From Piromyces finnis (Eukaryota; Neocallimastigomycota; Neocallimastigomycetes; Neocallimastigales; Neocallimastigaceae), in assembly GCA_002104945.1 (NCBI GenBank), contig MCFH01000078.1, positions 90,001 through 120,000 on the forward strand: a DNA stretch of 30,000 nt. The letters run 5' to 3'. This document shows, one piece after another, positions 1 through 12,157 of this stretch (its first letter is position 1; every line of letters starts with the position of its first letter). The position numbers and the translations under genes are program-made. Under the pieces are notes generated by a model. It was given only the letters and a program-made list of their open reading frames with translations. It was not told the origin of the DNA and did no database searches.

Positions 1-1440
<1,440 letters not shown>

Positions 1441-2696
1441 ATGGAAGGTGAAGGTAGAATTTTTTTTTATTCATATATATATAAAAGAATAAGTGCAAAC
1501 CTTTTTTCTTCTTCTTCCTTTTTATTAAAAATTATTTTGAAATCTATATGTATTTATCAATGTATATTGATATTTTCTTCTTGAATTTATTTTATTAAAA
1601 TATATAAATATTTAGTAACCGGTGTAACTGAAAAAAAAACATATCAAGATATCGATGTTAATTTGTTTACTTTTAGAAGTGACAGTAAGATTTTTGAAAA
1701 CTAAATTAAAATATATGAAAATGAAAAAAAAAAAAAAAAAAAAGTTTTATTTAATAATTAATATTTTTTTTTTATAAAATTAAAAAAAAAAAAAAAAAAA
1801 AAGATGTTGAAAATGATTTATTAGATGATAATTCCGATACGGAAAGTAATTTTAGTATATTTGAATCATCAAATAGTAGTGTTAATGATCAAGAGGAGGA
1901 ATTAAATAAAAAAATTATTTTTGATGATGATAGCAATTTTGAAGTAATTAATTTTCCTGAACGTTTAATTAATTTATGGGCAGAACTTCCAGAATTGGGT
2001 GATTTATCATCCTATTCCTCGTATGATCGTGCTTGTATACGTTGGAAAAGATTAATAGGGAAAATATTTGATTATATTAGATTACAAACAGTGTGTATGG
2101 GATTTGGTATTGATAGAGGTAGTGAAGATATGGATATTTTTTCTGATCAAACAAAAAAAATTAAAGAACTTATTAATAAACCAAATAAATTACCAAGTGA
2201 AGAGGAAGATTTATTGTTTCAAGTATCGATAAAATTAACCCCATTTATGACGTATTATGATCAATCACAAAGTAAAGCATTATGTAAAATATTAACGTAT
2301 GAAGAATATCCAACTGGTACAGTATTAATTAAGGAAGGAAGAGAAGCTTCTGTTGTTTATTATATATTAGAAGGAGAATGTGAGGTATTTAAAAAGGAAC
2401 AAGGTGGAAATATATCAGATGATGAAAATGAAGAGGAAAATGAAGAACCATCAAATTATTATGCTAATAAAGTAGCCACCTTAGAAAGTGGTTCATGTTT
2501 TGGTGAAGAAGGTGTCATTATGAAAGGAAAACGTGAAGCTACAGTAGTATGCTCAAAACCTACTGCATTCTTAATTGCAGAAGCTGTAATTATTTTTTTT
2601 ATCCACTTTATTGATTCATTCTTTTTGAAAAAAAAAAAAAAATTTTTTTAAATGATAACCATAGGCATATATGATTTATAAAATTGATTCATTTTA

Positions 2697-2777
<81 letters not shown>

Positions 2778-4198
2778 CATTATTATAATAATTCAATGAC
2801 TAATTTATTTTTATTTTTTTAATATTTCAATAATAATAATAATAATTTTTTTTATGATTTTACAATTTATTTATACACTATAATTAATATATTTAATCAA
2901 TTTCATCATTGGAATTCAATAGAAAGGTTTCAGAAAAATTATGTTTTTGGATAAACAACATTCCACTATTTTAATGCAAAAATACCTATCAACAAATTTA
3001 TACTTCAGTTTATTCTCTCAACAAACTATTCGTCAAATTGCTCAAAGTTGTACAATGCAAAGTTTTGATCCAGGAGAATTAATTGTTACCGAACATGATC
3101 CTATTAATAAACTTTATTTTATAAAATCTGGTACAGTAAAAGTTGTTAAATTAGTTAAATTTTACAAAAAGGAATTAGAAGGATATTCAAATAACACCAA
3201 CAATACTAATAATAATTCTACAACAAATACAAGTAGTAATAATACGGAAAAACCACAAGAAAAAGATAAAAAAACTTTTCATTATTCGGAAATTGATACA
3301 AATTCTATTGATTTTGAAAATTTAGATATTAATGATGATGGTAAAAATGTTCTTTTTTTTTTTATTATATATGATAATTAAAAAAAATATATTAATTTTA
3401 ATCTAATTATATTGATGTATTTTCTTATTAAAATACGATCCAGTAAATCTATTGAAAATTTATTATTAATTCTTTTTTTTTTTTTTTTTTTTAAATAATT
3501 CTTTTATTTTTTAATTAATCATTTTTTTTTTAAAAAAAAAAAAACTAAAATATTCAGATATATCTGATACAGAAAATGAAATAAAAAAGGGTGATGAAGA
3601 TAATCTAATTGATAGTGACATAAGCAATTATATAAATGATATCAATATTAAACATACTAATTTAACAAAATTTGATAGTTATTCTAATATAAAGAGACCT
3701 AAACGAAATGATGAACCTCTTTACAATTTATTACATATTGCAACAATATCTTCCGGCTATTTCCCTGAAATATCTATTTCTCAACCATGGACCGTAAGAA
3801 CGTTACAAAGATTAAGAGTTGCTGCTGAACAAAATCATTTAAAGCATGCCTATGCAAGTGTCATTGCAGAAAAAAGGTGTGAATGTGTTGTTTGCCCGGT
3901 TGTTTCCTTTATTACAAGTTTACAAGAATATGAACGTAATGCTCTTCCAATGTGTTTTGACACTTCATTTGATAATGAACAAAATATTGATGATTTGTAC
4001 AAACAATCTAAAAATGCTGTTCGTGATCTTATCACTAATAGTTCCGGTTTTATGAATATACCATATGAAACATTAAGAAATGCATTTATAAATGAAAAAA
4101 AATGGGAAATCTTTAAAAAGGAAACGGTAGAAGAAGTTTGGAATATACATAAAGCAAGGGAAGAAAGAAAAAGAAATAAATTTTGGTTTATGAAATAA
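1441..4198 (+). CDS. Protein with two cyclic-nucleotide-binding-like domains
   Basis: Five exons fit in phase: 1441-1453, 1616-1684, 1804-2585, 2923-3340 and 3558-4198, giving 640 residues and a TAA stop. The first coding exon is only 13 bases. An acidic N-terminal part (residues 1-90) is followed by a first cNMP-binding (CAP/PKA-R type) domain at about 171-300. It has an LIKEG turn, a YYILEGECEV strand and a phosphate-binding cassette FGEEGVIMKGKREATV (260-275), keeping the Gly-Glu and the Arg that in this family hold the ribose and phosphate. A second domain begins near 309 (IVTEHDPINKLYFIKSGTVKV). It is interrupted at about 375-475 by an Asn/Thr-rich and acidic insert and resumes near 515 with ASVIAEKRCECVVC, without a normal cassette. 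No kinase, channel, GEF or membrane segment is visible. Function is inferred to be cAMP/cGMP sensing or a domain-derived scaffold. Introns 2 and 3 carry poly-A and ATT tracts. The domain call is firm; the cellular role is not known from sequence. Confidence 0.88.
2697..2780. repeat. (ATT)n microsatellite inside an intron
   Basis: An almost pure ATT run of about 80 bases lies within the intron between exons 3 and 4 of the cyclic-nucleotide-domain gene (intron 2586-2922). It is noncoding because the flanking exons join in phase across it. Confidence 0.9.
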
Positions 4199-4915
4199 TA
4201 GTTAGTTTAAAAAAATTTAATCCTTTTTAAAGATAATAATAATAGCAATAATAAAAATAATAATAAATAACAATAGTATCAATTCAATTCACTAATAACT
4301 TATTTAAGAATACAATTAACTTTTAATAATAAAAAAAAATACCAAGAAAAAAAAAATCGCATTTACAATAAAAAATATACATTTCATTCATAATAATCCT
4401 TTTAAATAAAATATTCAATATTTTATAATATTAATATTTTGTTTTAAGAAAGATTAATTAAAAAAAAAAAAAAAATCTATTAAATTTTTTTGTCAAAAAA
4501 AAAAAAATGTAAAAATATTATCATGAATAATTAAAATATATATAAATATAAAGAGAAGAAAAAAAAAAAAAAGAAAATACCTATATTTATAGGTACATCT
4601 ATTTTATAGACTTTAAAAGTGTTTTTTTTTTTTTTTTTTTTTTTTTTTTATTTTTTTATTTAAAATATAAATATATTTAAAATTAAAATTAATAGAATAA
4701 TGAATAGACTTTTAAATATATAAAAAAATGTTTTTTTTATAAAATTTTAATTTTTTTATTTAAAAATTTATAATATATAAATCAAAAATTATGATTGGTT
4801 AAAATCAAAAATTATAATCTTTTTTTTTTATTTTTTTTTTTTTTTTAAATAATTTTTATTTTATATTTTATTGTAAAAATAAAATAATATTTTTAAAAAA
4901 AAAAAAAAAAAAAAA
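4199..4915. other. Intergenic region between the cyclic-nucleotide-domain gene and RPA43
   Basis: No gene is visible. The sequence is A+T-rich with long poly-A runs and a 27-base-scale poly-T tract near 4622-4649. A run of A directly precedes the RPA43 start codon, as is common in dictyostelid leaders. The only structured element I can see is the perfect inverted repeat at 4578-4595, listed separately. Confidence 0.75.
4578..4595. repeat. Short perfect inverted repeat (8-bp arms, 2-base loop)
   Basis: TACCTATA at 4578-4585 and its reverse complement TATAGGTA at 4588-4595 are separated by TT. Perfect palindromes made only of A and T are expected by chance here, but this one includes two G:C pairs on each side. 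It lies about 380 bases past the stop of the upstream gene and 320 bases before the RPA43 start. A role as a protein-binding site or RNA hairpin is only a guess. Confidence 0.5.
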
Positions 4916-6345
4916 ATGAAAAATCAAACTCATTTCAAACAGGTTATTACAAGACTTGTATTAAAATTATCACCATGTTTTGCATCAGAACCACGCAAAG
5001 GTGTTGAAGAATATTTAAAGAAATTATTAATGAGGTATATACAGGAACATAGAATTTTTTTTTTTTTTTTTATCCAAAATGTGAAACTTTTTTTTTAAAT
5101 AAACATTTATGATGAAAAAATTTCAGTAATCAATATTCCTCCCTAATTTTTTAAAAAAGGAATTTCACTACTTTATATCTATTGATATTTTATGATTTAA
5201 AAGGTTTTTAAGAAGAAATTGTTTAAAAGCAGCATCAAGAATTAAAGAAAATCATTTTAAATTTAATAATTTCAAAGATTTCAAATCAAATTTCAACATT
5301 TGCAGATTTAATATTTTTGTATTTTTTATTTTTGTTTCAAGTGTTTTTTTTAAATAGTTTATAAAATAAGTTGAAAAGCAACAACAGAAGTAACAACAGC
5401 AACAACAACAAAAAAAAAGCAACGATTACTAACCTAATAATATTATATTATTTATTATATTTATTTTATATGTTATATATGTATATTCAATGTAAATAAA
5501 GATATGTTCCAGAATTCGATGGTATTGTAATTGGTTATACAAATGTTCAATTTTTACAAAAGAATGCTGAAATTTTATTTGATTCCCCATATTTCAGTGT
5601 TAAAGTTGGTGTTATCTTTAATTTATTCACTCCACAAAAGAATTTAGAAATTGGTAATTATTATTATTGTTCTAATATAAAATAATCTTTTTTTATTTTT
5701 TTAAAAAAAATAATAATAAAAAAATAATATTAAATATATTGAAATATTTTTTTAATTTTAGTCGGAAAGGTTAATAAGGTTTCTGCTGATCACATTGGTT
5801 TACTTTTATATGGTGTTGTTAACGCTTCAATTCCATCTGATAAAATTAGAAAGAAGAATTTCAAATGGGATGAAAATTCCTTTGCATGGAAGGAAACTTT
5901 TGGTGAAAGAAGAAAGATTTGCAATGGTTGTGTCATGAAATTCACTATTGTCGAGTATGTAAAAAAAAATAAATAATTTTAATACCTTTTTTTTTATTAA
6001 ACACATTTAAAATATAATTTTTAAATAAATATCATACTAAGAAAATTATACATTAAATAACGTAATAGTGTTTTAAAGGCTAATGATATGTTGACTGTTA
6101 TTGGTTCATTATTAGAAAAACCAGATGAAACTGGTATTATAAAGGAAGGTGAAGATGAACCAGAAACTATGGCTATGGATATTGATGAAGTAAAGACTGA
6201 AACTGCTGCTCCAGCTAAAAATAATAAGATTGTATGGGATGACAATGATGATGAAGAAGAACAAGAAGAAGAAGAGGAAGAAGATGAAAGTAATAAAAAT
6301 GATAGTGATGCCTCAACTGAAGATAGTGATGAAGATGAAGAATAA
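4916..6345 (+). CDS. polr1f: DNA-directed RNA polymerase I subunit RPA43 (Rpb7-like stalk subunit)
   Basis: Four exons fit in phase: 4916-5034, 5502-5653, 5762-5954 and 6069-6345, giving 246 residues. RPA43 forms the Pol I stalk with its partner subunit and contacts the initiation factor Rrn3/TIF-IA in other eukaryotes; it acts in the nucleolus in rRNA synthesis. An Rpb7-N (SHS2-like) domain occupies about residues 10-85, with VITRLVLKLSPCFA and FDGIVIGYTNVQFL. The OB-fold part (about 90-185) carries the family signature VGKVNKVSADHIGLLLYGVV followed by NASIP. The last 55 residues are strongly acidic (Glu/Asp/Ser), a usual but variable tail. The first intron (467 bases) is long for this genome. 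The start is the only ATG before the conserved N-terminal strand and follows an A-run. Recognition is by motif recall; the symbol follows current vertebrate/dictyostelid naming. Confidence 0.87.
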
Positions 6346-6488
6346 ATTTAATATTACAAAACTAATAATTTCATCAATTTATTTATAAAAATTCACACCT
6401 TTTTTTTTCATTATTATTATTAATTTATATACTCTATACCAAAAATATGTTTTACTTTTTAATTTTATTACCACTCTACTAATAATTA

Positions 6489-6519
<31 letters not shown>

Positions 6520-7015
6520 AAGAAAAAATAAGGAAGTAAAATTAAAAAGAATTTGTTAATTCAACCAATTTAATTTAACTATTATATATGCTTTTTATTT
6601 ATTTTTATTTCATAATAAGAATGAATGACAGAGTAAATGTTTATTATTTATAATTTATATCATTATAAAAAAAAAAAAAAGTAAATTCGAAATATCATGT
6701 AAAAAAAAAAGAAAAAAAAAAAATATAGAATATAGAAAATAAAAAAATTATTTCTAAAAATTTTTTAAAAAAAAAAAAAACAATATATGATTATTAGTAT
6801 AAAATTATTATGAAAAATTTATAATCCACTTATTTTTATTTTTTTTTTTATTATTTATTTATTTTATTCTTTAAAACAACGGCGGCATATTAAAAGTATT
6901 ATGTATTATCAATTTTTATTTTTATCGCGTTTACTGTTAAAAAAAAATAATAATAATAGTTTAATAGTATGATATCAAATTAAATTTAATATTGTGGATA
7001 TAGATGATGGAGGAT
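6346..7015. other. Intergenic region between convergent genes
   Basis: This holds the 3' flanks of RPA43 (+) and of the two-VOC-domain gene (-). It is A+T-rich with a roughly 27-base poly-T run near 6488-6514 and several poly-A runs. I see no gene. A small cluster of G+C (CGGCGG near 6881-6886, CGCG near 6926) stands out but has no recognisable structure. Confidence 0.7.
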
Positions 7016-8622
7016 TTAACCACTGGTTTGATAACGTATATGATCTGCAGTAATATATTTTGTTGGTACTAAAGCATTATCACTAAAGCTTCTTGCCATT
7101 CCTCTTAAATGATTCATATCAATAGCATTATCTTGATAAGGTCTATATTCACGGAAGACAGGTTTATTTCCTAATTCATTCTTTAGTTTTCTTAATTTTC
7201 TTATTTTATTTGATACATAGTTTAGAGAATAAAGTTCTATACCCACTATTTTTAAAATATTATTAAATCTTATGAAACCACCTTTTTGAACTATTTACAT
7301 TTATGTTTTATACATATTTCAAAAGAAAGAAAAAAAAACATATATATATAAATTTACTTTTTTTAATATTATTATGGAAAAAAAAAATATTATATATATA
7401 TAATACTGATTTTTAATTATTCTAAATATATAAATTTATATAAATTTCATTACATGGTTCAACATGATCATTATCAATAATATCCTCAAAATCTTTATTT
7501 AATTGTCTAATAGCTGTATCAAGATTTGGTACTTTAAATCCTAATTATTTATTAATTAAACAGTCATAAATATTTAAGTATATATCCATATATTTTATAC
7601 TATTTTTTATTATTATTTTTTATAGAGTTCATACCAATAGATATTAAATTAAATTTATCTCTAGCAATATTAGAGGTGGGTTGATATTCTTGTGTTGTTT
7701 GAATTAAGCATATAGTACATTTTCTATTTCGATCCTTATCTCCTAACCAATAGTATTGTTGTCTTGTTAGACCTACAAATAATTGTTTTACAAATAAAAT
7801 AACAATAATAATGTCAATGATAATAAATAATAAATAATAAATAATAAATAATAAATAATAAATAATAAATAATAAATAATAAAAAAAATAATAAATAATA
7901 AATAATAAATAATAAATAATAAATAATAAAAATAAATAATAAATAATAAATAATAAATAATAAATAATAAATAATAAATAATAAATAATAAATAAATAAT
8001 AAATAATAAATAATAAATAATAAATAATAAATAATAAATAAAAATAATAAATAATAAATAATAAATAATAAATAATAAATAATAAATAATGATAATAATA
8101 ATGTTGAAAACACCATCAATCAATAATAATACAATAAGCTTTTAAAGGTTTTATTACCAAATGTTATGTCTTCGTAATCCAAAATTTTAAATCCTTTTCT
8201 TTTAACTTTTTGATTTTCAGATCTATAGCTTGGCACTCTAGTAGAATGAATTTTAGATTTATTTTCATTTGTAGATGAAGCGTTTAAATCTTCATTAATA
8301 GTTTCTATATAAGAACCTCTTCTATCACTTTTCTTTTCTGGTACAACTGAGGAATCCTTATCCCCACGCCTTATTAAGGATGCTGTAATAGCTGCTACAG
8401 CTTCTTGCGCTGGGGTTAAAAACATATTTTTGGAACGTTGTTCCACAGAAAAAATACTTTGTAAATACTCTGAAATAACGCCTGCTTGTGGAATTGGTAA
8501 AGTATAATAACCAAGTTTTGAAAACCACTTTAAATATATATAAAATTTTAATTTATAATTATTATTAATTTTTTTTAAAAAAAAATAATAATATTAATAA
8601 TATGAAAATAAGAAGAAAAAAA

Positions 8623-8657
<35 letters not shown>

Positions 8658-9616
8658 ATTGTTATTTTAATTATTAAAATAATTACCTGTACTGGAAGTA
8701 AATTTTCATTTAAATATTGACTTGGGTATTCCATAATTCTTACTTCAATACCATTTGGATCCTTATATATAATATATTTTATTCCACCATTTTCTTGTAA
8801 TGGTATATATGATTTAATACCTTTAGAGTAATGAATCATCATTATAAAATAAAATGTTAAATAATATAATATTATTAATAATAATATATTATATATAAGT
8901 AAAATAAAATGATTACCTCTGGAACTGACTCTTTTTATCAATCTATCAATAAAGTGAACATAAATTAATAAATATTCTCCAGATAAATGTGCCTTTCTTT
9001 TCTTTGTATTATGAATTTCTTCTAATGAGTCAGCACCTGTATACAATGACTAATTTTTTTTTTTTTTAAAAAAAAAAAAGTTAATATTAGTAATTTTTCT
9101 TTTTTTTTTTTTTTTTTTTTTTTTTTGATTTATTAGAATTAAAAAATGTAAAATGTATTTTATTAATTACACTGTAATCAAAAACAAGTTGAACATTATC
9201 ACATTCATCTTTTTCTGATAAAATTACATTCTTAAATATAAAAACAAGGGTACAATCATCACTAAAATCTTTCTTTTTTTTATATTCAAGTGACATTCCA
9301 ATACTTTCGTAAAAATCAATTGTTTTTTCTAAATCTAAATATCATATAATTTAAAAAATAGGTGTCATTGTTACTATCATCATCATCATCATCTTCATCA
9401 TCATCATCATCATATTCATTATAATAATAAATTATATAAAAGGTTTCATTTTTCATTGTATCCCTAGGTCTTATTAATAAGCTTATTAATTCTATTTAAT
9501 TTACCTAGACAACGAAATCGAAGCCATTTCAGTTGTACTTGTCCTATTCCAACTAATCTTTTTCTTTTTGGTTTAGCAACAATTGATGTATTTATATTAT
9601 TGTATGCTGTATTCAT
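7016..9616 (-). CDS. Two-domain glyoxalase/dioxygenase-fold (VOC superfamily) protein
   Basis: Eight exons on the minus strand fit in phase: 9616-9505, 9334-9171, 9049-8917, 8820-8687, 8527-8158, 7772-7635, 7540-7454 and 7290-7016, for 470 residues ending in TAA. A basic N terminus (KPKRKR, residues 16-20 region) leads into a first VOC domain at about 22-172. The first half has WLRFRCLDLEKTIDFYESIG; the second half has KYIIYKDPNGIEVRIMEYP, whose Glu162 sits where glyoxalases place a metal ligand. A second VOC-like unit starts at WFSKLGYY (182-189) but is interrupted by a Ser/Asn/Lys-rich linker (about 235-290). It continues with QQYYWLGD, IGFKVPNLDTAIRQLNKDF and FIRFNNILKIVGIELY. The tail is basic and of no known class. 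Enzymatic activity cannot be assigned: the metal-ligand set is not clearly complete and no substrate is implied by neighbours. One intron (7773-8157) is filled by a heptamer array. Confidence 0.83.
7825..8090. repeat. AATAAAT heptanucleotide array in an intron
   Basis: A 7-base unit, AATAAAT (ATTTATT on the gene strand), repeats for about 265 bases with a few one- to three-base slips. It fills most of intron 5 of the minus-strand VOC gene. Because 7 is not a multiple of 3, the array reads through all frames and produces long Ile/Tyr/Leu/Phe open frames, which are not genes: the flanking exons join in phase without it. Confidence 0.9.
9378..9416. repeat. (ATC)n microsatellite in an intron
   Basis: About 40 bases of ATC/CAT triplets with one CTT interruption lie in intron 1 of the two-VOC-domain gene (9335-9504). 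Such tracts often encode poly-Asp in the other strand's genes here, but the splice sites on both sides exclude it from this protein. Confidence 0.75.
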
Positions 9617-9995
9617 TTGTCTTTATAATCTTTTTTTTTTTTTATTTTATTATTACTATTTATTATTATTATTTTTTTTAATTATTTAAATTTGTAATTT
9701 TTAATTTGTTGTTTTTAATTAGCTTCGATTTTTCAAAATTAAATTTTTAATATCTGCATTTAAAATTAAAAATCACATGGATATAACGTGGTTAATTAAA
9801 ATGTATGGGTTTTTTGAATAGATTATTTATATGAATTTAAAAAATCAATTATTTTGATTGGTGGAAAATATAATTGTAATTTTTTTTTTAAATTTTTTTT
9901 TTTTTGGTTTAAAAGAATAATAAAAAAGTACAGAATTTTTTCTTTTTAAATACAGAAATAAAATAATAATTTTTTTATTAAACAATTAACCAAAA
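9617..9995. promoter_or_regulatory. Shared upstream region of two divergent genes
   Basis: The start codons of the VOC gene (-) at 9616 and the PBDC1-like gene (+) at 9996 lie 379 bases apart, so both promoters must sit here or overlap. The spacer has oligo-T runs (about 9630-9641 and 9891-9905) and AT-rich TATA-like stretches. Dictyostelid core promoters generally combine a TATA-like box with an oligo-dT stretch. I cannot assign individual sites. Confidence 0.55.
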
Positions 9996-11203
9996 ATGAC
10001 CGAAAATTTCGACGCTGAAAAGGCTGATAACCTTCCAGAAATTGAAAAGCAAGTAAATATCAATAAAGTTATAAATTCCTGTTTTTTTTTCATCGAAAAA
10101 TAAATAAATGCAATGTATACAATATAAAAATATATAAAAATGGCGAAACAATGTTTTTAAAAATCCCAATTTCAAAACAATACATTCAAAATAATACTAA
10201 TAAATATAATATTAATAATAATAAACATAACAATAATAACAATGATAATAAAAGAGAAAATAAAATGTTTAATATTTTTTTTTTATCTTCAAATATTCTA
10301 ACCACCTATATCTATTTAATATAATTTTTTATAATTTTAAAAGTGGGCTGTTAAGGCTACTCACCAAGCCGAAACTTACTGGAATTTACTTACTGCTATT
10401 CCAGGTTCCAAGTTACGTTTAACAACGTATGTAACCCTCTCAATACAACAAAATTCTAAATTTCATATAAAAATTTTAATATTATTATAGTCAAATCTAA
10501 TTTATATTTTTTTTTATTTCTTTTTATAATAAATGTCTTTCTATAATATTTTTTATATAATATATAATTAGTTGTGATGATGAAATTTACGCTGGTAATT
10601 ATCAAAAAATTTATTAAATGGTTTTTTTTTTTTTTTTTTTTTTTTGCAGAAAAAGTTAATATATATTTACCTATTTTAAATAAAATTAAATTTCATTACA
10701 TTTAATTTAGCTTTCCTTGTTACTTTCCCAAATTTCAACATCAAGAACATTGATGAAGATAACTTCAAATCTGAAAAGAGTAAGGCTAAATGGAGAGAAT
10801 TCCACAGAGGTCTTGAAAACAAGGTTGAAGACCACAACTTTGGTACTTTATTACGTAAGAGAGTTGATGGTGAATATAATGCTGAAAATGGTGTTTTTGG
10901 TATGTGCCCATTTTATTTTTATTATTATTATTTTTTTTTCTTTGAAAATTGTATATTTAAAGAAAAGAATGGATAATATTATTCTAATAATACAAATATA
11001 TATTATATATAATATTTATACTAATTATATATTTATATGTAAATTCATTCATTTTTTTTTTTATTTTATTTATACTAAATATTTCAACAAAATATGAAAT
11101 TTTTATTTTTTTTTTGTCAATAGCCACTCGTCTTCAATTTTACGCTATTGAAATTGCTCGTAACAAGCAAGGTTTAAATGATATTCACTGCAAGAGAAAC
11201 TAA
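9996..11203 (+). CDS. PBDC1 family protein (polysaccharide biosynthesis domain / DUF757)
   Basis: Five exons fit in phase: 9996-10052, 10344-10426, 10572-10594, 10711-10899 and 11124-11203, for 143 residues, the usual size of this family. Exon 3 is only 23 bases. Conserved blocks are DNLPEIEKQWAVKATHQAE, YWNLLTAIPGSKLRLT, the DDEIY block, KWREFHRGLENKVEDHNFGT with the LLR that follows, and RLQFYAIEIARNKQGLND near the C terminus. They span nearly the whole protein, as expected for PBDC1 (human CXorf26) and its fungal relatives. The old domain name comes from an early annotation and does not establish a function; yeast and human members are small cytosolic proteins of poorly known role. No signal peptide or membrane segment is present. 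Codon use is more C-ending (AAC, TTC, AAG) than in the neighbours, suggesting good expression. Confidence 0.92.
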
Positions 11204-11807
11204 TTTTAGAATAACAATCGTTTTTTTTTTCCAACATTGAAAGAAGTTGAAGGGAAATAATACAATAAAACAATGAAACTTTTTTAAAAAAAAAATGAAC
11301 TAGTAAAAATTCTTTATTTAGAATTATTATTTAATACCAAAATCTCGAAAAAAAAAATAGAGAATTTTTGAATATTATAAAATATATTTTTTTTTATAAA
11401 TAAATAAATAGAAAAGTAATTATCAACAATAGTAAATTACAATTAAAAATATTAAAAGAAATTCAATAGATGAAGATGCATATATATAAAAAAGAATATT
11501 TTAAATATTTATAAAAAAATAAATACAATGGTTAATAATGATAATTATTATCATACTTTAAAAAAAAAAAAAAAAAATAAAATAATAATAAAAAAAAAAG
11601 TTAAAAATTATTATTAATATGCATCTTAATAATGGATCAAGATTTTATTTTTTATAAAGGCTTTATTAATATTTTAGTATCTTTTTAATATTAAATTTAT
11701 GAATTTTTCTTTTTGCAATATTATATTATTATATATATGATATGTTAATTTTATTTTATTTTATTTTTTTTATGTTATAAATTTATTTTAATTAGAAAAA
11801 ATTAATT
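11204..11807. other. Intergenic region between convergent PBDC1-like and CC2D1-like genes
   Basis: This is the shared 3' flank of two convergent genes: A+T-rich sequence with several AATAAA-like sites (for example about 11264) that could serve polyadenylation on the + strand. I see no open frame with conserved content, no repeat array and no RNA gene. Confidence 0.7.
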
Positions 11808-12062
11808 TTATTCTTCTTCAGCACCTTCTTCTAATTCTTTTTGCATTATTTTCATTCGAAGTAAAGCTTTCTTGGCTAAATCTACTCTTCCACATTTCTT
11901 AAAAGTTATTGCCATTTCTTTGGTTTTGGCAATAGATTCGTTAAGCATTTTAACATAATCTTTTTTTTTTTAAAAAAAAAATAATATGTATATATATATA
12001 TTATTATAAATAGATTTAATATTATATATATATATTTTTTAAAATTTATTTTATATAGTAGT

Positions 12063-12157
<95 letters not shown>

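Noticed and set aside
7788-8123. Minus-strand open frames with repeating IIYYLLF, which look like a membrane protein
   Set aside because: They are the heptamer array inside a spliced intron of the VOC gene.
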